6,571 bases of DNA, taken from NCBI GenBank assembly GCA_044464175.1, contig JBIQLO010000210.1, positions 1-6,571 of the forward strand. The letters are read 5' to 3'. Below the pieces are notes generated by a model, which had not been told where the DNA came from, did not search any database, and saw only the letters and a program-made list of their open reading frames with translations. Positions 1 to 5,640 of the stretch are shown here, one piece after another. The stretch's first letter is position 1. Each line of letters starts with the position of its first letter. The DNA is from JBIQLO01 sp044464175. GTDB lineage: Bacteria > Planctomycetota > Phycisphaerae > Tepidisphaerales > Tepidisphaeraceae. Position numbers and translations under genes: made by a program.

Positions 1-32
1 TGTGGCCAGCCGAAAAAAAAGGACTGCCGGGC

Positions 33-40
33 AAAAGGAG
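33..40 (+). promoter_or_regulatory. Ribosome binding site of the Sak4-like ATPase gene
   Basis: The motif AAAAGGAG ends 7 bases before the ATG at 48. It is the strongest Shine-Dalgarno match in the leader and fixes the start in a frame that is otherwise open back to the window edge. Confidence 0.75.
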
Positions 41-47
41 TTTCACA

Positions 48-905
48 ATGGCACCCAGAGCCAAACCACCGGAGGCGATTCAAATACGCCTCAAGCTGTT
101 CATGTTCGGCCCGCCTGGAACGCGCAAAACCACGGCGGCGATTCAGTTCCCCAAGAGCTACATCATCGACGGGGAGCGGGGCGCTGAAAACTACGGCAAG
201 CTCATTGCCAATAGCGGATCGGTCTTGTTCCAGACCACCGACATTGACGAAGTGATTGCCGAGGTCAAGGCACTGCTGACGGAGAAGCATGATTACCGAA
301 CACTGGTGATCGACCCCATCACCCCCATCTATGAAGACCTGCTCGCCAAATGCGAGAAAAAGGTCGGAACGGAATTTGGGCGGCACTACGGGGAGGCCAA
401 CAAGTCGATGAAGCGGCTGGCGAATCTCATCATGGCCCTGGACATGAATGTGATTGTCACTTCCCACGCGAAAGCCGAATACGGCGACGGCATGAAGAAG
501 ATCGGCTTTACGTTCGACGGCTGGAAGCGGCTCGATTACCTGTTCGACCTGGTGATCGAACTCCGCAAGGTCGGATCGGCGGAATTGACTGAACGCAAGG
601 CCGTAGTGGTCAAGACGCGGATTGATGCGTTTCCCGATGGCGATGAATTTGAATGGTCCTACGAGGCCGTCAAAAACCGCTACGGTGCGGACATCATCGA
701 GAAACACGCATCGACTATCACGCTGGCATCGCCCGAACAAATCCAGCGGATCAAAGGGTTGCTGGAATCGGTCAAGCTGCCCGAGGGGCTGGCCGACAAG
801 TGGCTGACCAAGGCGGGCGCTGAATCGTGGGAGGACATGAAGGCGGTCGATGTGACCAAGTGCATCGACTACATCGAGAAGCGGCTGGAACCGAAGGCCG
901 CGTGA
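48..905 (+). CDS. Sak4-like phage P-loop ATPase (putative RecA-related single-strand annealing protein)
   Basis: This 285-residue protein belongs to the phage nucleotide-binding (AAA_24/Sak4-like) group, RecA-fold ATPases that promote annealing of single-stranded DNA in phage recombination. A Walker A loop lies at residues 21-28 (GPPGTRKT), a Walker B strand at 85-89 (TLVID), and a sensor-like VIVTSHAK strand at 135-142. The core appears to end near residue 220. A separate helical tail (about 226-281, SPEQIQRIKGLLE...) resembles small C-terminal modules seen on other phage recombination proteins. Arg26 replaces the usual Gly in the GTGKT consensus, while Lys27 and Thr28 are kept. The start is chosen for the AAGGAG motif at 35-40 with a 7-base spacer. 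The frame stays open upstream to the window edge, so a longer N-terminus cannot be excluded. The next gene encodes a likely ssDNA-binding protein, the usual Sak4 partner. Annealase activity is inferred; the ATPase fold is well supported. Confidence 0.86.
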   Translation: MAPRAKPPEAIQIRLKLFMFGPPGTRKTTAAIQFPKSYIIDGERGAENYGKLIANSGSVLFQTTDIDEVIAEVKALLTEKHDYRTLVIDPITPIYEDLLAKCEKKVGTEFGRHYGEANKSMKRLANLIMALDMNVIVTSHAKAEYGDGMKKIGFTFDGWKRLDYLFDLVIELRKVGSAELTERKAVVVKTRIDAFPDGDEFEWSYEAVKNRYGADIIEKHASTITLASPEQIQRIKGLLESVKLPEGLADKWLTKAGAESWEDMKAVDVTKCIDYIEKRLEPKAA

Positions 906-969
906 ACTGAAACAACTTAGGGCGGCGGCCAAGCGGACCAGCAAAAACCGACTGCCCAAACAACGGGAA
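906..969 (+). other. Non-coding spacer before the hairpin
   Basis: This is the first half of a 132-base gap between the ATPase and the putative SSB gene. I see no convincing start codon with a ribosome site and no clear -35/-10 pair. The stretch is purine-rich with several AAC/AAA runs. Confidence 0.5.
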
Positions 970-1001
970 GGCCCGCCCCGGCGCGTTGCCGGGGCGGAGC
1001 C
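970..1001 (+). repeat. Intergenic GC-rich hairpin without a U-tract
   Basis: The arm CCGCCCCGGC (973-982) pairs perfectly with GCCGGGGCGG (988-997) around a 5-base loop (GCGTT). Allowing one bulged A at 998, three more pairs form (970-972 with 999-1001), giving 13 pairs in all. The bases that follow are C- and A-rich and the minus strand also lacks a T run, so this is not a canonical intrinsic terminator in either direction. In the transcript it would sit just upstream of the SSB-like gene's ribosome site. It could protect or process the mRNA, act as a weak terminator, or serve as a protein site; the sequence does not say which. Confidence 0.6.
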
Positions 1002-1025
1002 AACCCAAACCAAAAACACAGAATC

Positions 1026-1030
1026 GAGGA
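1026..1030 (+). promoter_or_regulatory. Ribosome binding site of the DUF669-like gene
   Basis: GAGGA lies 7 bases upstream of the ATG at 1038, just after the intergenic hairpin. It supports independent translation of this gene rather than coupling to the ATPase gene. Confidence 0.7.
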
Positions 1031-1037
1031 TAACACA

Positions 1038-1577
1038 ATGGGTTACGATTGGAACAATGAAGCCAACAAGGCGGGCGGCAAATTCGCGGACCTGATCCCC
1101 GAAGGCACCCACAAACTCAAGATCATCAAGGTGAAGCAGGCCAACAAGGATGGCACGGTCTTCACGGACAAAGACGGCAACGATTCCCTTGGGATCGTGT
1201 TCGCCGACCAGCAGGCCCGCGAGGCGATGGTGTTCTACTCTCTTGCAGGCGAATACACCTACATTTTCGCCAAGCTCCTCAAGGGCTGCGGCGTCAACCT
1301 GGACAAACTCCAGGCGGCGGGCATTGAGCCGGGCAACTTCGCGGAGGAGAAGTACGCGAGCAACCTGATCGGCCGGACGCTTCGGGCCGAGGTCAAGCAT
1401 CGGGAGTACAACGGGAAAACCTACGTCAGCATCTACCCTGAACTGCCCCAGAGCGGGGCGCCGGCAAAGGCCACGCCTGAGCCGGACCTTTCCGATGCCT
1501 TTGACCCGGAAGCCGACCTGACCGACGCCGACCGCAAGGCGCTGGTGCCGTCCGGGGCGGATGATCCGTTTGTCTGA
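1038..1577 (+). CDS. DUF669-like phage protein, putative single-stranded DNA-binding protein
   Basis: This 179-residue protein resembles the DUF669 family, often found beside phage recombinase genes and thought to bind single-stranded DNA. The opening (GYDWNNEANKAGGKFADLIPEGTHKLKI) has the family's pattern of an N-terminal segment followed by a 'PEG.h.l.i' strand entering a beta-rich fold. Residues about 20-135 look like one compact domain. Residues about 138-179 form a Pro/Ala/Asp/Glu-rich, probably disordered tail ending in DDPFV. This recalls the acidic tail ending in Pro-Phe by which bacterial SSBs recruit partners, though here a Val follows the Phe. GAGGA at 1026-1030 supports the start. 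Placement directly after a Sak4-like gene fits the known pairing of Sak4 annealases with a cognate SSB. Family assignment comes from sequence pattern and context; DNA binding is inferred. Confidence 0.76.
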   Translation: MGYDWNNEANKAGGKFADLIPEGTHKLKIIKVKQANKDGTVFTDKDGNDSLGIVFADQQAREAMVFYSLAGEYTYIFAKLLKGCGVNLDKLQAAGIEPGNFAEEKYASNLIGRTLRAEVKHREYNGKTYVSIYPELPQSGAPAKATPEPDLSDAFDPEADLTDADRKALVPSGADDPFV

Positions 1578-1587
1578 TGAACAAGAT

Positions 1588-1625
1588 GGGGCGGCCCAAT
1601 GCGGGTTGGGCCGCCCCTTTCTTTT
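1588..1625 (+). terminator. Intrinsic (Rho-independent) terminator after the SSB-like gene
   Basis: The arm GGGGCGGCCCAA (1588-1599) pairs perfectly over 12 bases with TTGGGCCGCCCC (1606-1617) across a 6-base loop (TGCGGG). TTTCTTTT follows at once (1618-1625), and the structure begins 11 bases after the stop codon of the SSB-like gene. It separates the first two genes from the coupled five-gene block downstream. That block therefore needs its own promoter, read-through or antitermination. The minus strand has no matching T-tract, so it looks unidirectional. Confidence 0.88.
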
Positions 1626-1664
1626 GCTCTTTCGGGTCCGTTTATAGGGTCTATGAGGTCAACA
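1626..1664 (+). other. Short leader of the downstream block
   Basis: These 39 bases lie between the terminator and the ParB-like gene. A promoter would be expected here if the terminator is efficient, but I find no credible pair: a TATAG-containing stretch at 1642-1650 has no TTGACA-like box 16-18 bases upstream. A phage-specific or non-sigma70 promoter, or antitermination, remains possible. Confidence 0.4.
1655..1659 (+). promoter_or_regulatory. Ribosome binding site that decides the ParB-like start
   Basis: GAGGT lies 5 bases before the ATG at 1665. In-frame upstream ATGs exist at 1599 and 1653. The first lies inside the terminator hairpin and the second has no properly spaced ribosome site, so 1665 is preferred. 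Confidence 0.7.
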
Positions 1665-2663
1665 ATGAATGCACCGATCACGCTGGACATATCGAAAATT
1701 CGCATCGACGGAGGAACGCAACAACGGCCGCTGGATGATGAGGCGGTCACGGAATACGCCGGTTGGCTGAAGGAAGGGCGCACGCCCCCGCCGATCCAGG
1801 TGGTTTTCGATGGAAAGGATTATTGGCTTTGGGACGGATTCCACCGCTACCATTCGGCGCGCCGGGTGGGGCGGGACCAGATCGAAGCCGTCGCCTCCAA
1901 GGGCGACAAGCGGGCGGCCATCTGGCTTTCCTTTGGAGCCAACAAGGATCATGGCGTCCGGCGGCAAAAGGGGGTCGTCAAGGAGATTCTGGAGAGGATT
2001 TTCGCCGATCCCGAATGGGCGGAAACGCCGCAAGCCAAGATCGCTGAGCATGTGGGAGCCACTCGCCAATACGTCAACTCCATCAAGGGCGCATCTTGTC
2101 AACAGTTGACAAGATGCGCGAGCGAGCCAAAGCAGGTCACTCGCGGCGGAAAGTCCTACCCGATGAACACCGCCAACATCGGCCGCCCCCGCTCCCAGCC
2201 GGACGATGACGCCGTGGCCGAGGCGTTCGGCAATGCCCCCGCGCCGAAGCTGGCCGCCGGGATCATGGAGGCCGGACCGGTTCAGGGGGTGGAGGAACCG
2301 ACCGACGCGCCGGCCAATGGGCGGGATGAGACGGGGCGGGACATCCCCACCGAAGCCATCGCGGCCATTTTCCGCCGGCGGGGCGAAATCACCGAATTGA
2401 TGCAGGCCGTGACCAGCCTCAAATCCCGCGTCACCAAGGCGGCGGCGTCCGATCCCCTGTTTCGCCTGGTCGCGGCCCAACCGTTCGCCATCGACTGCAA
2501 TAACCTTTTCTCCGCATTGAAGCACGCCCTGCCGTATGCGGTCTGTCCCTACTGCGGGGGCGAGTCCATCGGCAACCGCTGCAACGGCTGCAAGGGGTCA
2601 GGATGGGTGAACAAGGTGACATTCGACAACGCGCCCAAGGAACTCAAGGAACTGGTGGCCTAA
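1665..2663 (+). CDS. ParB-like nuclease-domain protein with HTH and C-terminal zinc ribbon
   Basis: This 332-residue protein has three visible parts. Residues about 5-90 are a ParB/Srx-type domain with the signature DGFHRYHSARR (57-67), the place of the GEHR-like motif in ParB. After a conserved GANKDHGVRRQK segment (91-102) comes a helix-turn-helix candidate (about 122-142, TPQAKIAEHVGATRQYVNSI). The C-terminal third has a helical stretch and a DnaJ-like zinc ribbon, with CPYC at 294-297 and CNGC at 306-309 followed by GSGW. Such proteins are common in phages and mobile elements; ParB-fold members include DNA-binding, CTP-binding and nuclease proteins, so the activity here is unknown. A role in DNA recognition during replication, or in regulating the block, is inferred. 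The coding sequence contains a perfect 31-bp palindrome just after the HTH. The stop codon abuts the next ATG (TAAATG), implying translational coupling. Confidence 0.85.
   Translation: MNAPITLDISKIRIDGGTQQRPLDDEAVTEYAGWLKEGRTPPPIQVVFDGKDYWLWDGFHRYHSARRVGRDQIEAVASKGDKRAAIWLSFGANKDHGVRRQKGVVKEILERIFADPEWAETPQAKIAEHVGATRQYVNSIKGASCQQLTRCASEPKQVTRGGKSYPMNTANIGRPRSQPDDDAVAEAFGNAPAPKLAAGIMEAGPVQGVEEPTDAPANGRDETGRDIPTEAIAAIFRRRGEITELMQAVTSLKSRVTKAAASDPLFRLVAAQPFAIDCNNLFSALKHALPYAVCPYCGGESIGNRCNGCKGSGWVNKVTFDNAPKELKELVA
2089..2119. repeat. Perfect 31-bp palindrome inside the ParB-like gene
   Basis: The arm GCGCATCTTGTCAAC (2089-2103) and its exact reverse complement (2105-2119) flank a single central A at 2104. 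It encodes the stretch ASCQQLTRCA just after the HTH, using codons such as TCT, TGT, TTG, ACA and AGA that stand out in a GC-rich gene favouring CTG, ACC and CGG. Read as RNA it can fold into a 14-bp stem with a CAG loop. Each strand carries TTGACA, but no -10 box is seen at the right distance. A binding site for a dimeric protein, possibly the ParB-like protein itself, is the simplest guess. A small inserted palindromic element is the alternative. Confidence 0.93.
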
Positions 2664-4343
2664 ATGAACCTGCGCCCCTATCAAATCCAGGCCGTGGATT
2701 CCGCGTTCGCCGAGTGGCAGCGCGTTCAATCCACGCTCAACGTCATGGCCACCGGCTGCGGGAAAACCGTGGTTGCATCCCACACGGCCCGGCGGATGAA
2801 CAAGCCGACCCTGATGCTGGTGCATCGGGAGGAACTGCTTTGGCAGGGGAAAAAGAAAATCGAGCAGGTAACGGGCTGGCGAGTGGGAGTGGAAATGGGG
2901 GACTACAAGGCGCATCAGGACGGCATTTTCGGATACCAGGCCATCGTTTCGACGGTGCAAACCCAATACTCCGGCCGGGACGGGGAAGGCCGGATGACGC
3001 TGTTCAATCCCCACGATTTCGGGCTGCTGATCGTGGATGAGGCCCATCGATACGTTGCCCCCAAATACAAGGAAGTCGTCGATTACTACAAGCAGAACCC
3101 CGCCCTGAAGGTGCTGGGACTTACCGCCACGCCCAAGCGGGCGGACGATAAGGCGATGGGGCAGATTTTTGAGTCCGTTTGCATGAACTATGGCATTGCC
3201 GACGCCACCAATGATGGGTGGCTCGCTCCGATCCGACAGCGCATGGTGACGGTGGAGGGGCTGGACTTGTCCAAAGTGCGGACCAGCATGGGGGACTTGA
3301 GCAATTCGGACCTCAGTGAAGCCATCAGCCGGGTGGTGGGGAAAATCGCCTTGCCGACGCTGGAGATTATCGAGGACCGCAAAACGCTGATATTCATGCC
3401 CAACCGCAAAACGGCCGAGGCCATCTGCGATTTCTTCAATGCCAAACAGGAGGGCATCGCCCGGTGGGTGAGCGGCAAGACCGACAAACTGGAGCGGCGG
3501 GAAATTCTGGCCGACTACGCGGCGGGCAAATTTCAGATTCTGGTGAACGTCGATGTATTGATCGAAGGATATGACCACGCGGGTATTCAGGTGGTGGCCA
3601 TTCCACGGCTGACCAAAAGCGAGGCCCGCTACATTCAGATGCTGGGCCGGGGAACACGCCCCGAAGATGGGCTGGTGGATCAATTCCCCACCGCCGAGCA
3701 GCGCATCGAGGCCATTGCGGCATCATCCAAGCCCTACCTTGAGGTGATTGACTACGCCGGGAATGCCGGCCGGCACAAGCTCATTACGGCGTTGGATGTG
3801 CTGGGAGGCGACTACTCTCCCGCCGTTCGGGCGAGAGCCAGGGGCAAGGCGGAGGGCGCCGGGCAGGCCATCGACCCAAAGGCGGCGATGGAGGAGGCCA
3901 AGGCGGAAATCGCCCGCGAGAAGGAGGAGGCCGAACGCATCCGCATGGAGAAAGCGCGGGCGGTGGCGGCCGTGGCGCAGAAGCCCAATTACGTTTCCCT
4001 TTGGGTGGACCCCTTCAGCGCCCTGGACATTCCCGCGCCCCGGCAATCCGCCTGGACGGCCGGGCGCATGCTGTCGGAGAAGCAGCGGGACATGATCGAA
4101 AAACACTACGGGATGGACCCCGACACGCTGAACTATGCCGAGGGGAAGAAGCTGGTGGATGAACTGTTCCGGCGATGGAAAACCGGGGAATGCTCCCCGA
4201 AGCAGGCCAACCTCCTGAAGAAATACGGGATGAACATTCATGCCAGCCGATCCGAGGCGGCGGAGTTGATCGGACTGATTAAGGCGGGCAAGGCCAAATC
4301 CGCGCCAAAGGTGGAGAAATTCGTTTGTCCGGGGTTTGAATGA
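2664..4343 (+). CDS. Superfamily 2 DEAH-box helicase of phage type
   Basis: This 559-residue ATP-dependent helicase/translocase shows the ordered SF2 motifs. They are an N-terminal LRPYQIQA segment (3-10), motif I ATGCGKT (29-35), the LMLVHREELL motif Ia, motif II DEAH (125-128), motif III TATP (154-157), motif IV (TLIFMPNRKTAE), motif V (VNVDVLIEGYDHAGI) and motif VI QMLGRGTRP (325-333). It resembles the ResIII/Helicase_C proteins of phage replication clusters, which probably unwind or remodel branched DNA or aid origin opening. After the core, a charged helical segment (about 405-440, rich in E, K, R and A) leads to two tandem degenerate copies of a 'LS.KQ...L.K.YGM' unit (about 470-508 and 510-545), likely a protein- or DNA-interaction module. 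The ATG directly follows the previous stop and no strong ribosome site is near (AAGGA is 13 bases away), so translation probably depends on reinitiation. Substrate polarity and target cannot be read from sequence. Confidence 0.9.
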   Translation: MNLRPYQIQAVDSAFAEWQRVQSTLNVMATGCGKTVVASHTARRMNKPTLMLVHREELLWQGKKKIEQVTGWRVGVEMGDYKAHQDGIFGYQAIVSTVQTQYSGRDGEGRMTLFNPHDFGLLIVDEAHRYVAPKYKEVVDYYKQNPALKVLGLTATPKRADDKAMGQIFESVCMNYGIADATNDGWLAPIRQRMVTVEGLDLSKVRTSMGDLSNSDLSEAISRVVGKIALPTLEIIEDRKTLIFMPNRKTAEAICDFFNAKQEGIARWVSGKTDKLERREILADYAAGKFQILVNVDVLIEGYDHAGIQVVAIPRLTKSEARYIQMLGRGTRPEDGLVDQFPTAEQRIEAIAASSKPYLEVIDYAGNAGRHKLITALDVLGGDYSPAVRARARGKAEGAGQAIDPKAAMEEAKAEIAREKEEAERIRMEKARAVAAVAQKPNYVSLWVDPFSALDIPAPRQSAWTAGRMLSEKQRDMIEKHYGMDPDTLNYAEGKKLVDELFRRWKTGECSPKQANLLKKYGMNIHASRSEAAELIGLIKAGKAKSAPKVEKFVCPGFE

Positions 4344-4759
4344 TGTTCGATGAAGTCATTGATTTTTCCAACCCCCGCGAGCGGTCACTGATCATGGGCC
4401 GCCTGCGGGAACTTGTCGGCCTGCACCGGCTGACCGTCAAAGCCCACCGGCGCACGCGCACCAACCCCCAGAACCGCTATTACTGGTCCTGCTATGTCCA
4501 GCCGCTGGTGGAATTTCTGGCCGACCAGGGGGAGATGAAAACCAAGGAAGAGGTCCACCAGATGTTCGCCATGATGTTTCTGCGGGAAAGCATCGTAGAC
4601 CCATCCACCGGGGAAGTGCTGGGGGAAACGGTGCGCAGCACGACCAAGCTCAACACGACCGAATTTAACGAATATCTGGAGCGGGTGGCGCAGTGGCTGG
4701 CGGAGAAGGTGGGGATCGTGGTTGTGGAACCGGAACAATGGGGGAGGGAGGCAGCATGA
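4340..4759 (+). CDS. NinB-like phage recombination protein
   Basis: This 139-residue protein resembles the NinB (lambda Orf) group, small phage proteins that bind single-stranded DNA or SSB and stand in for RecFOR-type loading functions during recombination. The pattern visible is a short N-terminal domain, a basic RRTRTNPQNRYYW segment (37-49) matching the family's 'R..eQNryyW' core, and a C-terminal RSTTKLNTTEFNEYLERV helix region (99-116) ending near EPEQW (130-134). The length is typical. The start overlaps the helicase stop (ATGA, 4340-4343). A second ATG at 4343 follows immediately, so the first residue is ambiguous by one codon. It lies between a helicase and a gene of unknown function within a coupled block, which fits a recombination mediator. 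The family call rests on pattern recognition without an alignment. Confidence 0.74.
   Translation: MMFDEVIDFSNPRERSLIMGRLRELVGLHRLTVKAHRRTRTNPQNRYYWSCYVQPLVEFLADQGEMKTKEEVHQMFAMMFLRESIVDPSTGEVLGETVRSTTKLNTTEFNEYLERVAQWLAEKVGIVVVEPEQWGREAA
4741..4751 (+). promoter_or_regulatory. Ribosome binding site that decides the start of the unknown gene
   Basis: A purine run containing GGAGG and GGGAGG ends 4 to 8 bases before the ATG at 4756, depending on register. It lies inside the last codons of the NinB-like gene. It rules in favour of 4756 over an in-frame ATG at 4693, whose extra 21 residues are Gly-rich and look like out-of-frame translation of the upstream gene. Confidence 0.72.
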
Positions 4760-5640
4760 AAAACGCACAGTTATGGAAGCGGATTTTGAACGAAGGATTC
4801 ACCAATCTTCTCGATGAAAGCATGCTGCCGGAGGAATGGGACAATGAAGTGATCCTATCTCACATCATCACCGCGCCCATCATCGTTGCAAAAGGCGCGC
4901 ACCCGAGCGGAAAACCAGATATGAGTTGGTCGGATTATGAGAACATGCCTATCGCAATGCCGTTTTCTAAATTCTGGCTGGAAATGCCATGTGATTGCAG
5001 TCCGGAATGCCACGAACAGTATGGGGTATATTTTACAAACGAGCGCACCGAATCAGGAGGATTTCAAATTGAAGCAATTAGCTTTGACCTGATGCCTACA
5101 ACGACCAACAAGAAATCTCCCAATCGATGCGCGATAGTGGGCGCGCTACGATTTAATTTGGACTCCAAAGGGATTCTGCCGGGAGGAGACGCCTTTGATG
5201 TGTCTTACTGCCCTATGGATCGCCAAAAGATTTACAGAGAGTCCATGAGCGAAGAGTGGTTGGAAAATATGGCGAGGCGGCCAGTGATGCGGGCAATGAT
5301 TGCCTTAACCACGCTCTCTTGCAAAAACGTATCACTTAAATCTCACGACAATGATCCACAGCAAGTCCGCCGTGCCATGAAACGGTTCGGTGGGAATCCG
5401 GACAGTTACCGTTATCACACACTGATTGTTCGTCCTCCTGGCGCAAAATCAGGTTCGCCGGGCATCGAGATTGGCGCTATGCCCCGCCACGTTTGCCGGG
5501 GCCACTTCGCGGAATATGGTCCGCAATTCGGCAAGGGTCTTCTGTTCGGGAAATACGAAGGCCGATTTTTTGTTCCACCCCACCTGAAGGGCGACAAGAA
5601 AAACGGCGTGGTGGAAAAGGATTATGAGGTGCGCCCATGA
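4756..5640 (+). CDS. Conserved phage protein of unknown function with CKNV and CRGHF motifs
   Basis: This 294-residue protein has no assigned function. Its second half has a pattern I recall from phage and prophage hypothetical proteins: a helix ending in LSCKNVSL (about 201-208), then HTLIVRPPG, then RHVCRGHFAEYG (244-255) and LLFGKYEGRFFVPPHLKG (262-279), and a closing GVVEKDYEV. The recurrent His, Cys, Arg and aromatic residues suggest a compact nucleic-acid or metal-binding fold. A further Cys cluster, CDCSPECH, lies at 79-86. No signal peptide or membrane segment is evident. The start overlaps the previous stop (ATGA) and its end overlaps the next gene (ATGA), so it is cotranslated with a NinB-like protein and a primase-like protein. 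Roughly 4770-5440 has a lower GC content and more A/T-ending codons (ATA, CTA, CGA, AGA) than its neighbours. The gene is secure; its role is not known. Confidence 0.87.
   Translation: MKNAQLWKRILNEGFTNLLDESMLPEEWDNEVILSHIITAPIIVAKGAHPSGKPDMSWSDYENMPIAMPFSKFWLEMPCDCSPECHEQYGVYFTNERTESGGFQIEAISFDLMPTTTNKKSPNRCAIVGALRFNLDSKGILPGGDAFDVSYCPMDRQKIYRESMSEEWLENMARRPVMRAMIALTTLSCKNVSLKSHDNDPQQVRRAMKRFGGNPDSYRYHTLIVRPPGAKSGSPGIEIGAMPRHVCRGHFAEYGPQFGKGLLFGKYEGRFFVPPHLKGDKKNGVVEKDYEVRP
5626..5631 (+). promoter_or_regulatory. Ribosome binding site of the toprim/primase gene
   Basis: GAGGTG ends 5 bases before the ATG at 5637, inside the tail of the preceding gene, and supports that start together with the ATGA overlap. 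Confidence 0.65.

Noticed and set aside
13..20. Run of eight A residues near the window start
   Set aside because: It could be a slippage site or part of an upstream gene or terminator, but too little flanking sequence is present to support any of these.
2..187. Possible upstream reading frame beginning with GTG at 2
   Set aside because: It runs 140 bases into the ATPase gene in another frame, lacks a visible ribosome site and has low-complexity composition.
1599..1664. Earlier ATG starts (1599 and 1653) for the ParB-like gene
   Set aside because: The ATG at 1599 lies inside the terminator hairpin; the one at 1653 has no well-spaced ribosome site. GAGGT before 1665 and the protein's natural beginning favour 1665.
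1658..1664. GTCAACA at the ParB-like start as a half-site of the in-gene palindrome
   Set aside because: Only seven bases match, the same short word is nearly found elsewhere (around 1291 and 2073), and it overlaps the ribosome-site spacer; chance is sufficient.
2106..2111. TTGACA -35-like box within the palindrome
   Set aside because: No -10-like hexamer follows at 16-18 bases on the plus strand, where the DNA is GC-rich. The match is a by-product of the palindrome unless a start site is mapped.
1659..2525. Long open frame on the minus strand opposite the ParB-like gene
   Set aside because: It lies entirely antisense to a gene with clear domains. GC-rich codon bias leaves the opposite frame open, and its translation (Gly/Arg/Pro/His-rich) shows no recognisable domain.
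2598..3683. A 361-codon open frame on the minus strand opposite the helicase
   Set aside because: It overlaps all the core helicase motifs on the other strand, has no ribosome site or domain pattern, and is explained by high GC.
3723..4241. Minus-strand open frame opposite the helicase C-terminus
   Set aside because: It is another antisense shadow in GC-rich coding DNA with no recognisable protein features.
4693..4755. Upstream in-frame start for the unknown gene
   Set aside because: The added residues are Gly-rich and overlap the NinB-like gene by 67 bases, while 4756 has a strong ribosome site and the ATGA overlap used throughout this block.
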